Shown here: one piece after another, positions 8,300-19,427 of the stretch | Position numbering within the stretch: position 1 is the first letter of the stretch | How the letters are laid out: each line of letters starts with the position of its first letter | Made by a program: the position numbers and the translations under genes | The notes under the pieces: generated by a model | The model's input: only the letters and a program-made list of their open reading frames with translations | Databases searched by the model: none | What the model was told of the DNA's origin: nothing | Origin: Pseudoxanthomonas sangjuensis | GTDB taxonomy: Bacteria > Pseudomonadota > Gammaproteobacteria > Xanthomonadales > Xanthomonadaceae | DNA length: 36,810 nucleotides | Assembly (NCBI RefSeq): GCF_010211755.1 | Contig: NZ_PDWR01000030.1 | Coordinates: 1 to 36,810, forward strand | Reading direction: 5' to 3'

Positions 8300-11200
8300 A
8301 TGGACTTCTCCAAATTCTTCATCGACCGGCCGATCTTCGCCGCGGTGCTGTCGATCGTGATCTTCGCCGCAGGCCTGATCTCGATCCCGCTGCTGCCGAT
8401 CGGCGAATACCCGGAAGTGGTGCCGCCCTCGGTGGTGGTGCGCACGGTCTATCCCGGCGCCAACCCGAAGGTGATCGCGGAAACCGTGGCCACGCCGCTG
8501 GAGGAAGCGATCAACGGCGTCGAGGACATGATGTACGTCAAGTCGGTGGCCGGCTCCGACGGCGTACTGCAGATGACCGTCACCTTCAAGCCGCACGTGG
8601 ACGCCGACGATGCCGCGGTGCGCGTGCAGAACCGGGTGAGCCAGGCGCTGGCGCGGTTGCCCGAGGACGTGCGCCGGCAGGGCGTGACCACGCAGAAGCA
8701 GTCGCCGGTGTTCCTGATGGTGGTGCACCTGGTGTCGAAGGACGGCAAGTACGATTCGCTGTACCTGCGCAACTACATGCGCCTGCACGTGAAGGACGAG
8801 CTGGCGCGCATTCCCGGCGTCGGCGACGCGCAGGCGTTCGGCGGCGGCGACTACGCGATGCGCATCTGGCTCAACCCGGACAAGGTCGCCTCGCGCGGGA
8901 TGACCGCCAGCGACGTGCTGCGCGCGGTGCGCGAGCAGAACATCCAGGTCTCGGCCGGCCAGCTCGGCGCCGAGCCGATGCCCAACGGCAGCGACTTCCT
9001 GCTGCCGATCAACGCCAAGGGCCGGCTCGAGTCGGTCGAGGAATTCGGCAACATCGTGCTCAAGAGCGGCGCCGACGGCGAGATCGTGCGCCTGTCCGAC
9101 GTGGCGCGGATCGAACTGGCCGCCGGCGACTACACGCTGCGCGCGCGGCTGGACGGGCTGAACGCCTCGGCGATCGGCATCTTCCAGGCGCCCGGCGCGA
9201 ACGCGCTGCAGATCCGCGACGAGGTGATCCGGCGCATGGATGCGTTGTCGAAGAGCTTCCCGCCCGGCGTCGAATACAAGTCGATCTACGACACCACGAT
9301 CTTCGTCCGCGATTCGATCAAGGCGGTGGTCAGCACCCTGCTCGAGGCGGTGCTGCTGGTGGTGCTGGTGGTGATCCTGTTCCTGCAGACCTGGCGCGCG
9401 TCGATCATCCCGCTGCTGGCGGTGCCGGTGTCGGTGGTCGGCACCTTCGCCGCGTTGTACCTGCTCGGCTTCTCGATCAACACGCTGACCCTGTTCGGGC
9501 TGGTGCTCGCCATCGGCATCGTGGTCGACGACGCGATCGTCGTGGTCGAGAACGTCGAGCGCCACATCGAGGACGGCGCCACGCCGTTGCACGCCGCGCA
9601 CATGGCGATGAAGGAGGTCTCCGGGCCGATCATCGCGATCGCGCTGGTGTTGTGCGCGGTGTTCGTGCCGATGGCGTTCCTGACCGGCGTCACCGGCCAG
9701 TTCTACAAGCAGTTCGCGGTGACCATCGCCATTTCGACGGTGATCTCGGCGATCAACTCGCTGACCCTGTCGCCGGCGCTGGCGGCGAAGCTGCTGAAGC
9801 CCCACGATGCGGAGAAGGACCGGCCGTCGCGGCTGATCGAGCGCCTGTTCGGCTGGGTGTTCCGTCCGTTCAACCGCTTCTTCAAGCGCAATTCCGAGCG
9901 CTACCAGGGCGCGGTGTCGCGCGCGCTGGGCAAGCGCGGCGCGGTGTTCGCGGTGTACCTGGTGCTGCTGGTCGGCGCCGGCGTGATGTTCAAGGCGGTG
10001 CCGGGCGGCTTCATCCCGGTGCAGGACAAGCTGTACCTGATCGCCGGCGTGAAGCTGCCCGAGGGCGCGTCGATCGAGCGCACCGACGCGGCGCTGAAGA
10101 AGATCGCCGCGATTGCGAAGGGCATCGACGGCATCCAGAACGAGGTCGCGTTCCCCGGCCTGAACCCGCTGCAGTTCACCAATACGCCGAACACCGGCGT
10201 GGTGTTCTTCACCCTGAAGCCGTTCTCCGAGCGCTCGCGCAGCGCCGAGGAGATCAATGCCGAGCTGTACGGCAAGATCTCCGGTCTGCGCGAAGGCATC
10301 GCGTTCTCGTTCCTGCCGCCGCCGATCCAGGGCCTCGGCAACGGCTCGGGCTGGTCGCTGTTCGTCGAGGACCGCGCCGGGCTCGGCTACGGCGCGCTGC
10401 AGGGCGCCGTGCAGGCCTTCCAGGGCGCTGCGGCGCAGACGCCGGGCATGGGCTTCCCGTTCAGCACCTACCAGGCCAACGTGCCGCAGCTCGACGCCGA
10501 AGTCGACCGCGTGAAGGCCAAGGCGCAGGGCGTGCCGCTGACCGAGCTGTTCGACACGCTGCAGACCTACCTCGGCTCGGCCTACGTCAACGACTTCAAC
10601 ATGTTCGGCCGCACCTGGCAGGTGATCGCGCAGGCCGATGGCCGGTTCCGCGACAACGTCGAGGACATCGCCAACCTGCGCACGCGCAATGCCAACGGCG
10701 AAATGGTGCCGGTCGGTTCGATGGTGAGCATCAAGCAGACCTACGGCCCCGACCCGGTGCTGCGCTTCAACGGCTATCCGGCCGCCGACCTGCTCGGCGA
10801 AGCCGATCCGCGCATCCTGTCGTCGGGCGAGGCGATGGCCAAGGTGACCGAACTGGCGTCGCAGGTGCTGCCGAACGGCATGGGCATCGACTGGAGCGAT
10901 CTGAGCTACCAGCAGGCCACGCAGGGCAAGGCCGCGCTGGTGGTGTTCCCGCTGGCGGTGCTGCTGGCGTTCCTGGTGCTGGCCGCGTTGTACGAGAGCT
11001 GGACGCTGCCGCTGGCGGTGATCCTGATCGTGCCGATGACGATGCTGTCGGCGTTGCTGGGCGTGTGGCTGACCGGCGGCGACAACAACGTGTTCGTGCA
11101 GGTCGGCCTGGTGGTGCTGATGGGCCTGGCGTGCAAGAACGCGATCCTGATCGTCGAGTTCGCGCGCGAGCTGGAACTGCAGGGGAAGGGCATCGTCGAG

Positions 11201-11473
11201 GCCGCGCTGGAGGCCTGCCGCCTGCGCCTGCGTCCGATCGTGATGACCTCGGTCGCTTTCATCGCCGGCACCGTGCCGCTGGTGCTGTCGCACGGCGCGG
11301 GCGCGGAAGTGCGCAGCGTCACCGGCATCACCGTGTTCGCCGGCATGCTCGGCGTGACCCTGTTCGGCCTGTTCCTGACCCCGGTGTTCTACGTCGCGCT
11401 GCGCAAGCTGGCGGCGCGGCCGCTGGTGCGGCACGACCGGCCCGCGATCGAGGCCGAAGCCGTCGAAGCCTGA
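8300..11473 (+). CDS. MexF-like RND efflux permease
   Basis: This 1057-residue inner-membrane drug/proton antiporter belongs to the HAE-1 RND family and has the usual family length. It opens with the conserved MDFSKFFIDRPIFAAVLS block, which closely resembles MexF. The TM4 motif GIVVDDAIVVVENVE carries the paired proton-relay aspartates. The TM10 motif GLACKNAILIVEFA carries the partner lysine. Two large periplasmic loops follow TM1 and TM7, giving the usual 12-helix layout. I chose the ATG at 8300 because AGGA at 8287-8290 is 9 nt upstream and it matches the family N-terminus; the frame itself is open from 8207. It works with the adaptor before it and the outer-membrane factor three genes later. 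MexF-type pumps export chloramphenicol, quinolones and quinolone-signal precursors; the substrate here is unknown. Confidence 0.96.
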   Translation: MDFSKFFIDRPIFAAVLSIVIFAAGLISIPLLPIGEYPEVVPPSVVVRTVYPGANPKVIAETVATPLEEAINGVEDMMYVKSVAGSDGVLQMTVTFKPHVDADDAAVRVQNRVSQALARLPEDVRRQGVTTQKQSPVFLMVVHLVSKDGKYDSLYLRNYMRLHVKDELARIPGVGDAQAFGGGDYAMRIWLNPDKVASRGMTASDVLRAVREQNIQVSAGQLGAEPMPNGSDFLLPINAKGRLESVEEFGNIVLKSGADGEIVRLSDVARIELAAGDYTLRARLDGLNASAIGIFQAPGANALQIRDEVIRRMDALSKSFPPGVEYKSIYDTTIFVRDSIKAVVSTLLEAVLLVVLVVILFLQTWRASIIPLLAVPVSVVGTFAALYLLGFSINTLTLFGLVLAIGIVVDDAIVVVENVERHIEDGATPLHAAHMAMKEVSGPIIAIALVLCAVFVPMAFLTGVTGQFYKQFAVTIAISTVISAINSLTLSPALAAKLLKPHDAEKDRPSRLIERLFGWVFRPFNRFFKRNSERYQGAVSRALGKRGAVFAVYLVLLVGAGVMFKAVPGGFIPVQDKLYLIAGVKLPEGASIERTDAALKKIAAIAKGIDGIQNEVAFPGLNPLQFTNTPNTGVVFFTLKPFSERSRSAEEINAELYGKISGLREGIAFSFLPPPIQGLGNGSGWSLFVEDRAGLGYGALQGAVQAFQGAAAQTPGMGFPFSTYQANVPQLDAEVDRVKAKAQGVPLTELFDTLQTYLGSAYVNDFNMFGRTWQVIAQADGRFRDNVEDIANLRTRNANGEMVPVGSMVSIKQTYGPDPVLRFNGYPAADLLGEADPRILSSGEAMAKVTELASQVLPNGMGIDWSDLSYQQATQGKAALVVFPLAVLLAFLVLAALYESWTLPLAVILIVPMTMLSALLGVWLTGGDNNVFVQVGLVVLMGLACKNAILIVEFARELELQGKGIVEAALEACRLRLRPIVMTSVAFIAGTVPLVLSHGAGAEVRSVTGITVFAGMLGVTLFGLFLTPVFYVALRKLAARPLVRHDRPAIEAEAVEA

Positions 11474-11559
11474 TCGCAAATACCGGATGGCTGCCGACGG
11501 CAGCCGATGGAAAGCTTCGGAACACTCCTTCAACACAAACGGACAAAGGAATCATCGAA

Positions 11560-12309
11560 ATGAACTCGAACTCCAAGATCGCGCTGGTCACCGGCGCCAC
11601 CCGCGGCATCGGCCTGGAAACCGTGCGCCAGCTCGCCCAGGCCGGCGTGCACACGTTGCTGGCCGGGCGCGACGGCGCACGCGCGTCGGAAGCCGCGCTG
11701 AACCTGCAGCTCGACGGCCTGCCGGTCGAGGCGATCACCCTCGACGTCACCGACGCGGCCAGCATCGCGGCGGCGGCGAAGACGGTGCAGGAACGCCACG
11801 GCAGGCTCGACATCCTGGTCAACAATGCCGGCATTCTGGTCGATGACGCGACCAAGGGCGTGTCCGGGCAGTCGCTCGAGACCTGGCGCAAGACCTTCGA
11901 CACCAACGTGTTCGGCGTGATCGAAACCACCCAGGCTTTCCTGCCGCTGCTGCGCAAATCCCAGGCGGGCCGCATCGTCAACGTGTCCAGCCTGCTCGGC
12001 TCGATCTCGGAACATCAGAACCCGGCGTCCTTCATCTACGGGTTCAAGGGCGTTCCGGCCTACAACGTGTCCAAGAGTGCGGTGAACGCGTGGACGGTGC
12101 ATCTGGCCCATGAACTGAAGGACGCCGGGATCAAGGTCAACACCATCCACCCGGGCTATGTGCAGACCGACATGAACAAATCCGGCGACCAGCAGAACGG
12201 CGAACTGTCCGTGCCGGAAGGCGCACGCACCAGCGTGAAGCTTGCGCTGATCGGCAACGATGGTCCGACCGGTGGCTACTTCTATTTCGACCAGGTGCTG
12301 CCATGGTGA
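11560..12309 (+). CDS. Short-chain dehydrogenase/reductase (catalytically intact)
   Basis: This 249-residue classical SDR has the cofactor loop VTGATRGIG (about residues 9-17), NNAG near residue 87, the catalytic serine in VNVSS, and an intact YNVSK (YxxxK). A PGYVQTDM cap follows. It is probably an NADP(H)-dependent reductase of carbonyl compounds (carbonyl reductase-like), acting in the cytoplasm. It starts 87 nt after the pump stop, with AAAGGA 9 nt upstream. The last 7 nt overlap the start of the NTF2-like gene. Together with the degenerate SDR at the head of the operon, it suggests that reduction of a small electrophile is linked to its efflux. Confidence 0.9.
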   Translation: MNSNSKIALVTGATRGIGLETVRQLAQAGVHTLLAGRDGARASEAALNLQLDGLPVEAITLDVTDAASIAAAAKTVQERHGRLDILVNNAGILVDDATKGVSGQSLETWRKTFDTNVFGVIETTQAFLPLLRKSQAGRIVNVSSLLGSISEHQNPASFIYGFKGVPAYNVSKSAVNAWTVHLAHELKDAGIKVNTIHPGYVQTDMNKSGDQQNGELSVPEGARTSVKLALIGNDGPTGGYFYFDQVLPW

Positions 12310-12833
12310 TCCAGCTCGATTCGCCGCTGTCCGCCGAGCAGCGCGTCGCCATCGTCGATGCGCTGTACCGCTTCGGCGCCGGCCAGGACCTGAAGGATCG
12401 CGGGCTGTTCGAATCCGCCTTCGCCCCGGACGCGGTGCTGGACTTCACCCAGCCCACGCGCGACGTGGGCGGCCGCGAAACCTCGCCGATGCTCGGGCGC
12501 AATGCGATCGTCGGCACCGTGTTCGGCAACCTCGAGGACCTCGACACCACGCATACGGTCGCCAACCCGCGGGTGATCGCCTACGACGGCCGCCACGCCG
12601 CGTTGTGGGCGCTGGTCGAAGCGCAACACCTGCCGCGCGACGACCATCGTCGCCACCTGCTGCTGAAGAACGTCTACGAAGTGCGGCTTTCGCAGCGGCA
12701 GGACCTGTGGCGGATCGAGCACCTGCGCATCCGCAACGTCTGGTGGGACGGCGATCCCGCCGTGCTGTTCCCGCGCCGGGCAAGCGCCGTGCATGCCCCC
12801 GCGAACCGAATCCCGGAGCCTTCCGATGCCTAA
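12303..12833 (+). CDS. NTF2/SnoaL-like family protein
   Basis: This 176-residue protein has the opening helix and strand pattern of SnoaL-like, NTF2-fold proteins (QRVAIVDALYRFGAGQDLKD, FESAFAPDAVLDFTQP). The middle reads HTVANPRVI and the C-terminal strand LWRIEHLRIRNVWWDGD. The conical NTF2 fold is used by cyclases, isomerases, dehydratases and ligand carriers; I cannot assign a reaction. Its start overlaps the SDR stop by 7 nt and its stop overlaps the outer-membrane factor start by 8 nt, so it is firmly inside the efflux operon. The pairing with an SDR hints at metabolism of the exported compound. Confidence 0.82.
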   Translation: MVIQLDSPLSAEQRVAIVDALYRFGAGQDLKDRGLFESAFAPDAVLDFTQPTRDVGGRETSPMLGRNAIVGTVFGNLEDLDTTHTVANPRVIAYDGRHAALWALVEAQHLPRDDHRRHLLLKNVYEVRLSQRQDLWRIEHLRIRNVWWDGDPAVLFPRRASAVHAPANRIPEPSDA

Positions 12834-14268
12834 GACCCCATTCCCCGCGCTGGCCATGCTGGCGCTCGCACTGTCCGCCTGCACCGTCGGGCCGGACTAC
12901 GTGCGCCCGGATCCGCCGCCCGTCGACGCCTTCGTCCGTCAGGACGCGGTGACGGACGCGCCGGCGCCGGTGGCCGACGCCGAGTTCTGGCGCTCGTTCG
13001 GCGATCCGTTGCTGGAACGGCTGGTCGACGCGGCGCTGCTGCACAACCACGACCTGCGCATCGCGCTGGCGAACTACCAGCAGGCCAACGCACTGCTGCG
13101 CGACGCGAAATTCGACCGCCTGCCGACGCTGACCGCCAGCGCCGAGGCCAGCGACGTGCGCGCCAGCGCAGGCCAGATGCCGGGCGTCGGCCGCGAAGGC
13201 CGCGATTACGAGGACTATTCGACCGGCATCGGCGCGATCTGGGAACTGGATTTCTTCGGGCGCATCCGCCGCACGGTCGAGGCGCAGCGCGCCGAGGCCG
13301 AGGCCGGCGCGGCCGACCTGGCCGCGATGCAGGTCGCGGTGGTCGGCGAGCTGGCGCGCACCTATTTCCAGTTGCGCGGCTGGCAGGAACAACTGCGCAT
13401 CGCGCGCGAGAACGCCGACAGCCAGGCGCGCACCCACCAACTGCTGCAGGTGCGCCAGCAGGCCGGCTTCGGCAGCAGCTTCGACGTCGACCGCGGGCTC
13501 GCGCAGCTGGAAAGCACGCGCGCGCGGATCCCGGCACTGGAAGCGGAAATCGCGGTCGCCTCGCACCGGATCGCGGTGCTGACCGGGGTGGCGCCGGAAG
13601 CGCTGGTTGCGGAGCTGGATGCGGCCGGCGAGTTGCCGGCGCTGTCGGGGCAGGGCGTCGCCGCCGGCACGCCGGGCGAACTGCTGCGCCGGCGTCCCGA
13701 CGTCGCCGCGGCCGAGCGTCGCCTGCACGCGGCCACTGCCCGGATAGGCATTGCCACCGCCGACCTGTTCCCGCGCTTCACCCTCGGCGGGCTGATCGGC
13801 ACGCAGGCGTTCGACGCCGGCGCGCTGTTCGCGCGCGACAGCGAGACGCGCTTGCTGACGCTGGGCATCGACGGTTCGTTCCTCAACGTCGGCCGCGTGC
13901 GTGCGCGCATCGCCGCCGCCGCCGCGGCGGCGGCGGGCGACCTGGCCGCGTACGAGCGCGCGGTGCTGGTCGCGCTGGAGGAAACCGAGAACGCGCTGGT
14001 GCGGGTTTCGCGCAGCGAACGCGAGGCCGGTTCGCTGCACCGGGCCGCCGAGGCCGGCACGCGCGCGGCCCAGGTCGCGCGGTTGCGCTTCGAGAACGGC
14101 GCCATCGACGTGCTGGAGATGCTCGAGGCCGAGCGCGCCAGCCTGCAGGCCGAGGATGCCTACGCGCAGGGCCGGGTGCGCAACGCGCTGGCGCAGGTGT
14201 CGCTGTACCAGGCGCTGGCCGGCGGCTGGCCCGACCACGTGCCGGAGGAAAGCATGGCGGGCAATTGA
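12826..14268 (+). CDS. OprM/OprN-family outer-membrane efflux lipoprotein (NodT type)
   Basis: This 480-residue trimeric channel component of tripartite efflux has a lipoprotein signal ending in LSAC, with Cys at about residue 19. The family block CTVGPDYVRPDPP follows. Two tandem outer-membrane-efflux repeats (about 55-250 and 265-460) supply the beta-barrel and the long periplasmic helices. GELLRRRPDVAAAERRLHAA is the conserved second-repeat start. The ATG at 12826 has GGAG 7 nt upstream; the frame is open to 12793. It completes the adaptor-pump-channel set. A perfect 10-bp hairpin follows its stop, shared with the convergent glnS. Confidence 0.94.
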   Translation: MPKTPFPALAMLALALSACTVGPDYVRPDPPPVDAFVRQDAVTDAPAPVADAEFWRSFGDPLLERLVDAALLHNHDLRIALANYQQANALLRDAKFDRLPTLTASAEASDVRASAGQMPGVGREGRDYEDYSTGIGAIWELDFFGRIRRTVEAQRAEAEAGAADLAAMQVAVVGELARTYFQLRGWQEQLRIARENADSQARTHQLLQVRQQAGFGSSFDVDRGLAQLESTRARIPALEAEIAVASHRIAVLTGVAPEALVAELDAAGELPALSGQGVAAGTPGELLRRRPDVAAAERRLHAATARIGIATADLFPRFTLGGLIGTQAFDAGALFARDSETRLLTLGIDGSFLNVGRVRARIAAAAAAAAGDLAAYERAVLVALEETENALVRVSRSEREAGSLHRAAEAGTRAAQVARLRFENGAIDVLEMLEAERASLQAEDAYAQGRVRNALAQVSLYQALAGGWPDHVPEESMAGN

Positions 14269-14274
14269 TGCCCC

Positions 14275-14298
14275 GGGGGCACGGCGCACCGTGCCCCC
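14275..14298. terminator. Strong hairpin between convergent genes
   Basis: GGGGGCACGG (14275-14284) pairs perfectly with CCGTGCCCCC (14289-14298) around the tetraloop CGCA. It sits between the convergent stop codons of the outer-membrane factor and glnS. There is no U-run in either direction, so it may act as a Rho-independent-like stem only weakly, or protect both 3' ends. Confidence 0.5.
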
Positions 14299-14307
14299 GC
14301 CGCGCGA

Positions 14308-16056
<1,749 letters not shown>

Positions 16057-16222
16057 GGCTGGAAAAATGCGGGCAATTTGGCATTTTAACCGAGCCCCTC
16101 TTGCCGGGGGCCGCGACCGCCACGCTATGCTGCCGATGCGCACTTTTGGAGCGGGTCGTGCGCACGGTTCGTCCGGCCTCCGACCAGGCCGGGCGCCGTT
16201 GGTGAAAAGGAGATCCAGCGCG

Positions 16223-18433
16223 ATGGAGCGATCGATGTGGCGTCCGCTTTCGACCGGACAGGGGGCGTGGCGAATCTGGCTGGCATGCCTGTGCGTCGGC
16301 CTGGCATCGGCGTGGTCCGCGTGGGCGCAGACCACGGCCACCGGGCGCGCGGTCGACGAACTGCCGTTGCGCATCGTCCTGCTCGACGACGACGCCCGCG
16401 CCCACCTCAGCCGTGACGGCCAGGGCATCGTGCTGCCCCCGGACGGGCGCAGCGCCCGGTTCCGGCTCGAGTTCGACCTGCCCGCGACCGCCGGCGCGGA
16501 GCATCCATGGGTGCTGCGCTTCAACCGGATCGAGCTGAAGGAGCTGACCGTCGGCGCGCCGGGCTGGCAGCCGCCGACGCAGGATTTCTTCCACCCGTTC
16601 GCCAGCGAGGGCCGGCTGCCGGCATCGTTCTGGCGGACGCTGCCCGGCGACTGGAGCGGACCGGCCAGCGTCGAAGTGAGCGCGTCCACCGACCTGATCC
16701 GTACCCTGCGCCCGCAACTGGTGCGGATACAGGTGGCGGTGGAACGCGACCGCACCGGGCTGGCGATCGTGGCCGCGCTGTACGCCGGCCTGGGCGTGCT
16801 GGGCCTGGTGGCATTGACCCTGCTGCTGGGCTCGCGCGAGCGGGTCTTCCTGAGTTTCCTCGCGGTGATCGCCTCGGCCTTCCTGCTGGTGTCGGTGGTC
16901 AACGGCCATGCCTTCGCCGTGCCCGGGCTGCGCCGGCTCGGCGCGCTGGGCGGGCAGGCGGTGAGCCTGTCGATGTTCCTGCTGTGCGCCAGCGGCATCG
17001 CGGTGGTGCGCGATTACGTCGGCCCGCAGCGCGCGGCGCCCTGGTTCCGGCGCCTGTCGACGGCCGGCATCGTCGCGATGCTGCTGCTCGCGATCGCCTG
17101 CCTGGCCGGGCTGGCGCGCGATCCGGTGCTGATGCAGAGGCTGGTGTCGGCCTGTTGGGTCGTCACCCTGCTGCTGACGACCCTGTCCTTCATCGCCGCC
17201 ACGATCCGGCGCGCCTGGCTGGCCTGGCCGCTGCTGGTGGCGCTGTTGCCGATGAGCGCGTGCGGCATCCTGTTCGAACTGAGCGTGCGCGGGCAGGTGG
17301 GGGAATTCTGGGGCAGCTACGGCTATCTGATCGGCCTGGTGCTGGTGGTGCTGCTGCTGATGGTGGCGCTGATCGGGCGCATCGCCGACTTCCGCGTGCG
17401 CCACGAGCGCGAGCGCCTGGCGCGGCTGGCCAGCGAACTGAAGCTGACCCGGCAGTCGGCGCTGGCCGAACTGACCCAGGAACTGCGCCGGCAGCTGCTC
17501 GACGTGCCGCTGAAGGACGTCGAGATCTCCGCGGTGCGGATCGCGCTGAAACGGCTGGTGCCGGTGCTGCGCCTGCGTTCGGCCAGCGTGGCGTTGCATC
17601 GCGCGGGCCAGGACGACCTGTACATCGTCGAGCCGCCGATCAACGAGACGCGCGTGGTCGCGCGGATCGAGGCGAATGCCGCGCAGTTGCGCACGCTGGC
17701 GCGGCAGGAAATGCCGGAGCCGGCGCTGGAACTGCTCACGCCGCGGCGCTCGGTCGATCGCAGCGCTTCGGTCTGGGCCGGCCTGCCGCTGGATACCGGC
17801 AACTCGGGCAGCGGCGTCGCCCTGCTCGAACGCAGCGGCCGCGATCCGTTCACCGACGACGAAATCGCCGTGGCGAGCGCGTTCGCCGGCCTGGCGGCGC
17901 AGCAGATCGCCGAGGCCCGTTCCACCCACCTGCTGCGCCGTACCGCCGAACTGGACGCCTTGACCGGCGTGCTCAACCGCAGCGCGGTCGATTCCCTGCT
18001 GGCGCACAGTTTCGAGGAGTCGTTCCACCAGCAGCAGCAACTGGCGGTGCTGTTCGTCGACCTGGACCATTTCAAGGCGATCAACGACAACCACGGCCAC
18101 GCCTGCGGCGACCACTGCCTGCGCCAGGTCGCGGAGATCCTGCGCGGCACCCTGCGCGCCGGCGATCACGTCGGCCGCTACGGCGGCGAGGAATTCCTGG
18201 TGCTGCTGCCGGGTTGCAACAACAGCCAGGCGGTCGTGCTGGGCGAGCGCCTGCGCAAGGCGGTGGAGCAGACCCCGGTGCACTGGCAGGGCCAGGACAT
18301 CCGGGTCACGATCAGCGTCGGCGTCAGCTCGCGCTGGGCCTACGAGGACAAGCCGGACGCGGTGGAACGCGCCGACCAGGCGCTGTACACGGCCAAGCGC
18401 GAAGGCAGGAACCGGGTCGCCCAGGCGGCGTGA
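16223..18433 (+). CDS. Membrane diguanylate cyclase with sensory N-terminus and GAF-like domain
   Basis: This 736-residue protein probably makes cyclic di-GMP from two GTP. It has an N-terminal signal or anchor segment (about 15-36). An extracytoplasmic beta-rich domain resembling 7TMR-DISM extracellular modules follows (about 45-170). About seven membrane helices come next (178-390), then a short coiled linker (395-425), a divergent GAF-like domain (about 430-570) and a GGDEF domain (about 575-733). The active-site GGEEF is at 654-658, and an RAGD inhibitory site is at 645-648, exactly five residues before it. The enzyme should therefore be active and product-inhibited. The ATG at 16223 has AAAGGAG about 10 nt upstream; another ATG lies at 16235. 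DUF2007 and msrA genes follow. Confidence 0.9.
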   Translation: MERSMWRPLSTGQGAWRIWLACLCVGLASAWSAWAQTTATGRAVDELPLRIVLLDDDARAHLSRDGQGIVLPPDGRSARFRLEFDLPATAGAEHPWVLRFNRIELKELTVGAPGWQPPTQDFFHPFASEGRLPASFWRTLPGDWSGPASVEVSASTDLIRTLRPQLVRIQVAVERDRTGLAIVAALYAGLGVLGLVALTLLLGSRERVFLSFLAVIASAFLLVSVVNGHAFAVPGLRRLGALGGQAVSLSMFLLCASGIAVVRDYVGPQRAAPWFRRLSTAGIVAMLLLAIACLAGLARDPVLMQRLVSACWVVTLLLTTLSFIAATIRRAWLAWPLLVALLPMSACGILFELSVRGQVGEFWGSYGYLIGLVLVVLLLMVALIGRIADFRVRHERERLARLASELKLTRQSALAELTQELRRQLLDVPLKDVEISAVRIALKRLVPVLRLRSASVALHRAGQDDLYIVEPPINETRVVARIEANAAQLRTLARQEMPEPALELLTPRRSVDRSASVWAGLPLDTGNSGSGVALLERSGRDPFTDDEIAVASAFAGLAAQQIAEARSTHLLRRTAELDALTGVLNRSAVDSLLAHSFEESFHQQQQLAVLFVDLDHFKAINDNHGHACGDHCLRQVAEILRGTLRAGDHVGRYGGEEFLVLLPGCNNSQAVVLGERLRKAVEQTPVHWQGQDIRVTISVGVSSRWAYEDKPDAVERADQALYTAKREGRNRVAQAA

Positions 18434-18457
18434 CCCGCAGGGGCGTATGCTGCGGCC

Positions 18458-18739
18458 ATGCAAGTCGCTTACCGGGCCGACAACCTGTTCGATGCGCACT
18501 TGGCGCGCCACGCGCTGGAGGATGCCGGCATCCCGGCCTTCGTGTTCGGCGAATCCCTGCTGGGTGCGGCCGGCGAATTGCCGCTGTTCGGCGTGCTGCG
18601 CGTCTGCGTGCCCGATACCGCGTTGCCGCTGGCGCGCGATGCGCTGCAGGCCGCGGGCCTGCTCGATGCCAACTTGCGCGAGGTGCGTCCAGGCCCCATT
18701 TCCGGGGATACGGACGAGCCGGAGCCGCATCCGGCCTAG
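18458..18739 (+). CDS. DUF2007-type putative signal-transducing protein
   Basis: This small soluble protein of 93 residues has the DUF2007 pattern: a [28 protein letters not shown] opening, then an ACT-like strand-helix pair ([17 protein letters not shown]). The family is found next to or fused to many proteins and has no proven function. It starts 24 nt after the diguanylate cyclase stop. Its TAG lies in the Shine-Dalgarno of msrA (TAGGAGG at 18737-18743), so the three genes are probably one transcript. The C-terminal 18 residues are Pro/Glu-rich and likely disordered. Confidence 0.8.
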   Translation: MQVAYRADNLFDAHLARHALEDAGIPAFVFGESLLGAAGELPLFGVLRVCVPDTALPLARDALQAAGLLDANLREVRPGPISGDTDEPEPHPA

Positions 18740-18752
18740 GAGGCGAACAACA

Positions 18753-19421
18753 ATGGCCAGCCTGCTCGACAAACTCGGCATCGGCGCGTTCAGGCAGCGC
18801 CTGCCGCGCGAGGGCGAAGCGTTGCCGGGCCGCGACGCCGAAATGCCGTTGCGCAACGTCCACTTCGTCAACGGACGGCCGTTGCGCGGCGACGCCGAAG
18901 GCATGCGGACGATCGACGTCGGCATGGGCTGCTTCTGGGGCGCGGAGCGCAAGTTCTGGCAATTGCCGGGCGTGTGGGTCACCGCGGTCGGCTACCAGGG
19001 CGGCACGACGCCGAACCCGACCTACGAGGAAGTCTGCTCCGGGCTGACCGGCCATGCGGAGACGGTGCGCGTGGTGTTCGACCCGGCGCGGGTTTCCCTC
19101 GACGAGCTGTTGCGCACGTTCTGGGAGAATCACGACCCGACCCAGGGCATGCGCCAGGGCAACGACGTCGGCACGCAGTACCGGTCCGCGATCCATTGCC
19201 ACGACGAGGCGCAATACGCCGCCGCCATCGCCAGCCGCGACGCCTACCAGCGGCGCCTGGACGCGGCCGGTTACGGCGCGATCACCACCGGGATCACGTT
19301 TCCCGCGCCGGCGTTCTACTACGCCGAGGACTACCACCAGCAGTACCTGGCGAAGAACCCGGGCGGCTATTGCGGCCTCGGCGGTACCGGCGTCAGCTGC
19401 GCGATCGGCCTGCAGGCCTGA
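18753..19421 (+). CDS. msrA: Peptide methionine sulfoxide reductase MsrA
   Basis: MsrA reduces methionine-S-sulfoxide in oxidised proteins and is recycled by thioredoxin. The 222-residue product has GCFWGAE with the nucleophilic Cys at 60 and two resolving cysteines near the C-terminus (about 207 and 216), matching the three-Cys enterobacterial arrangement. It also has an N-terminal extension of about 50 residues like E. coli MsrA. A strong Shine-Dalgarno (GGAGG, 9 nt before ATG) overlaps the upstream stop. Several redox genes occur elsewhere in the window, but no OxyR site is visible here. Confidence 0.96.
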   Translation: MASLLDKLGIGAFRQRLPREGEALPGRDAEMPLRNVHFVNGRPLRGDAEGMRTIDVGMGCFWGAERKFWQLPGVWVTAVGYQGGTTPNPTYEEVCSGLTGHAETVRVVFDPARVSLDELLRTFWENHDPTQGMRQGNDVGTQYRSAIHCHDEAQYAAAIASRDAYQRRLDAAGYGAITTGITFPAPAFYYAEDYHQQYLAKNPGGYCGLGGTGVSCAIGLQA

Positions 19422-19427
19422 CGCGGT

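Noticed and set aside
6668-11536. Very long minus-strand reading frame opposite the efflux operon
   Set aside because: It is the GC-rich shadow of the adaptor and pump genes; its translation is a low-complexity mix of His, Arg, Gln, Asp and Ala without recognisable domains.
7081-12309. Long plus-strand frame overlapping the pump gene
   Set aside because: Only its 3' end (from 11560) has real homology, the SDR; the rest is a frame-shadow rich in Arg, Gly and Ala.
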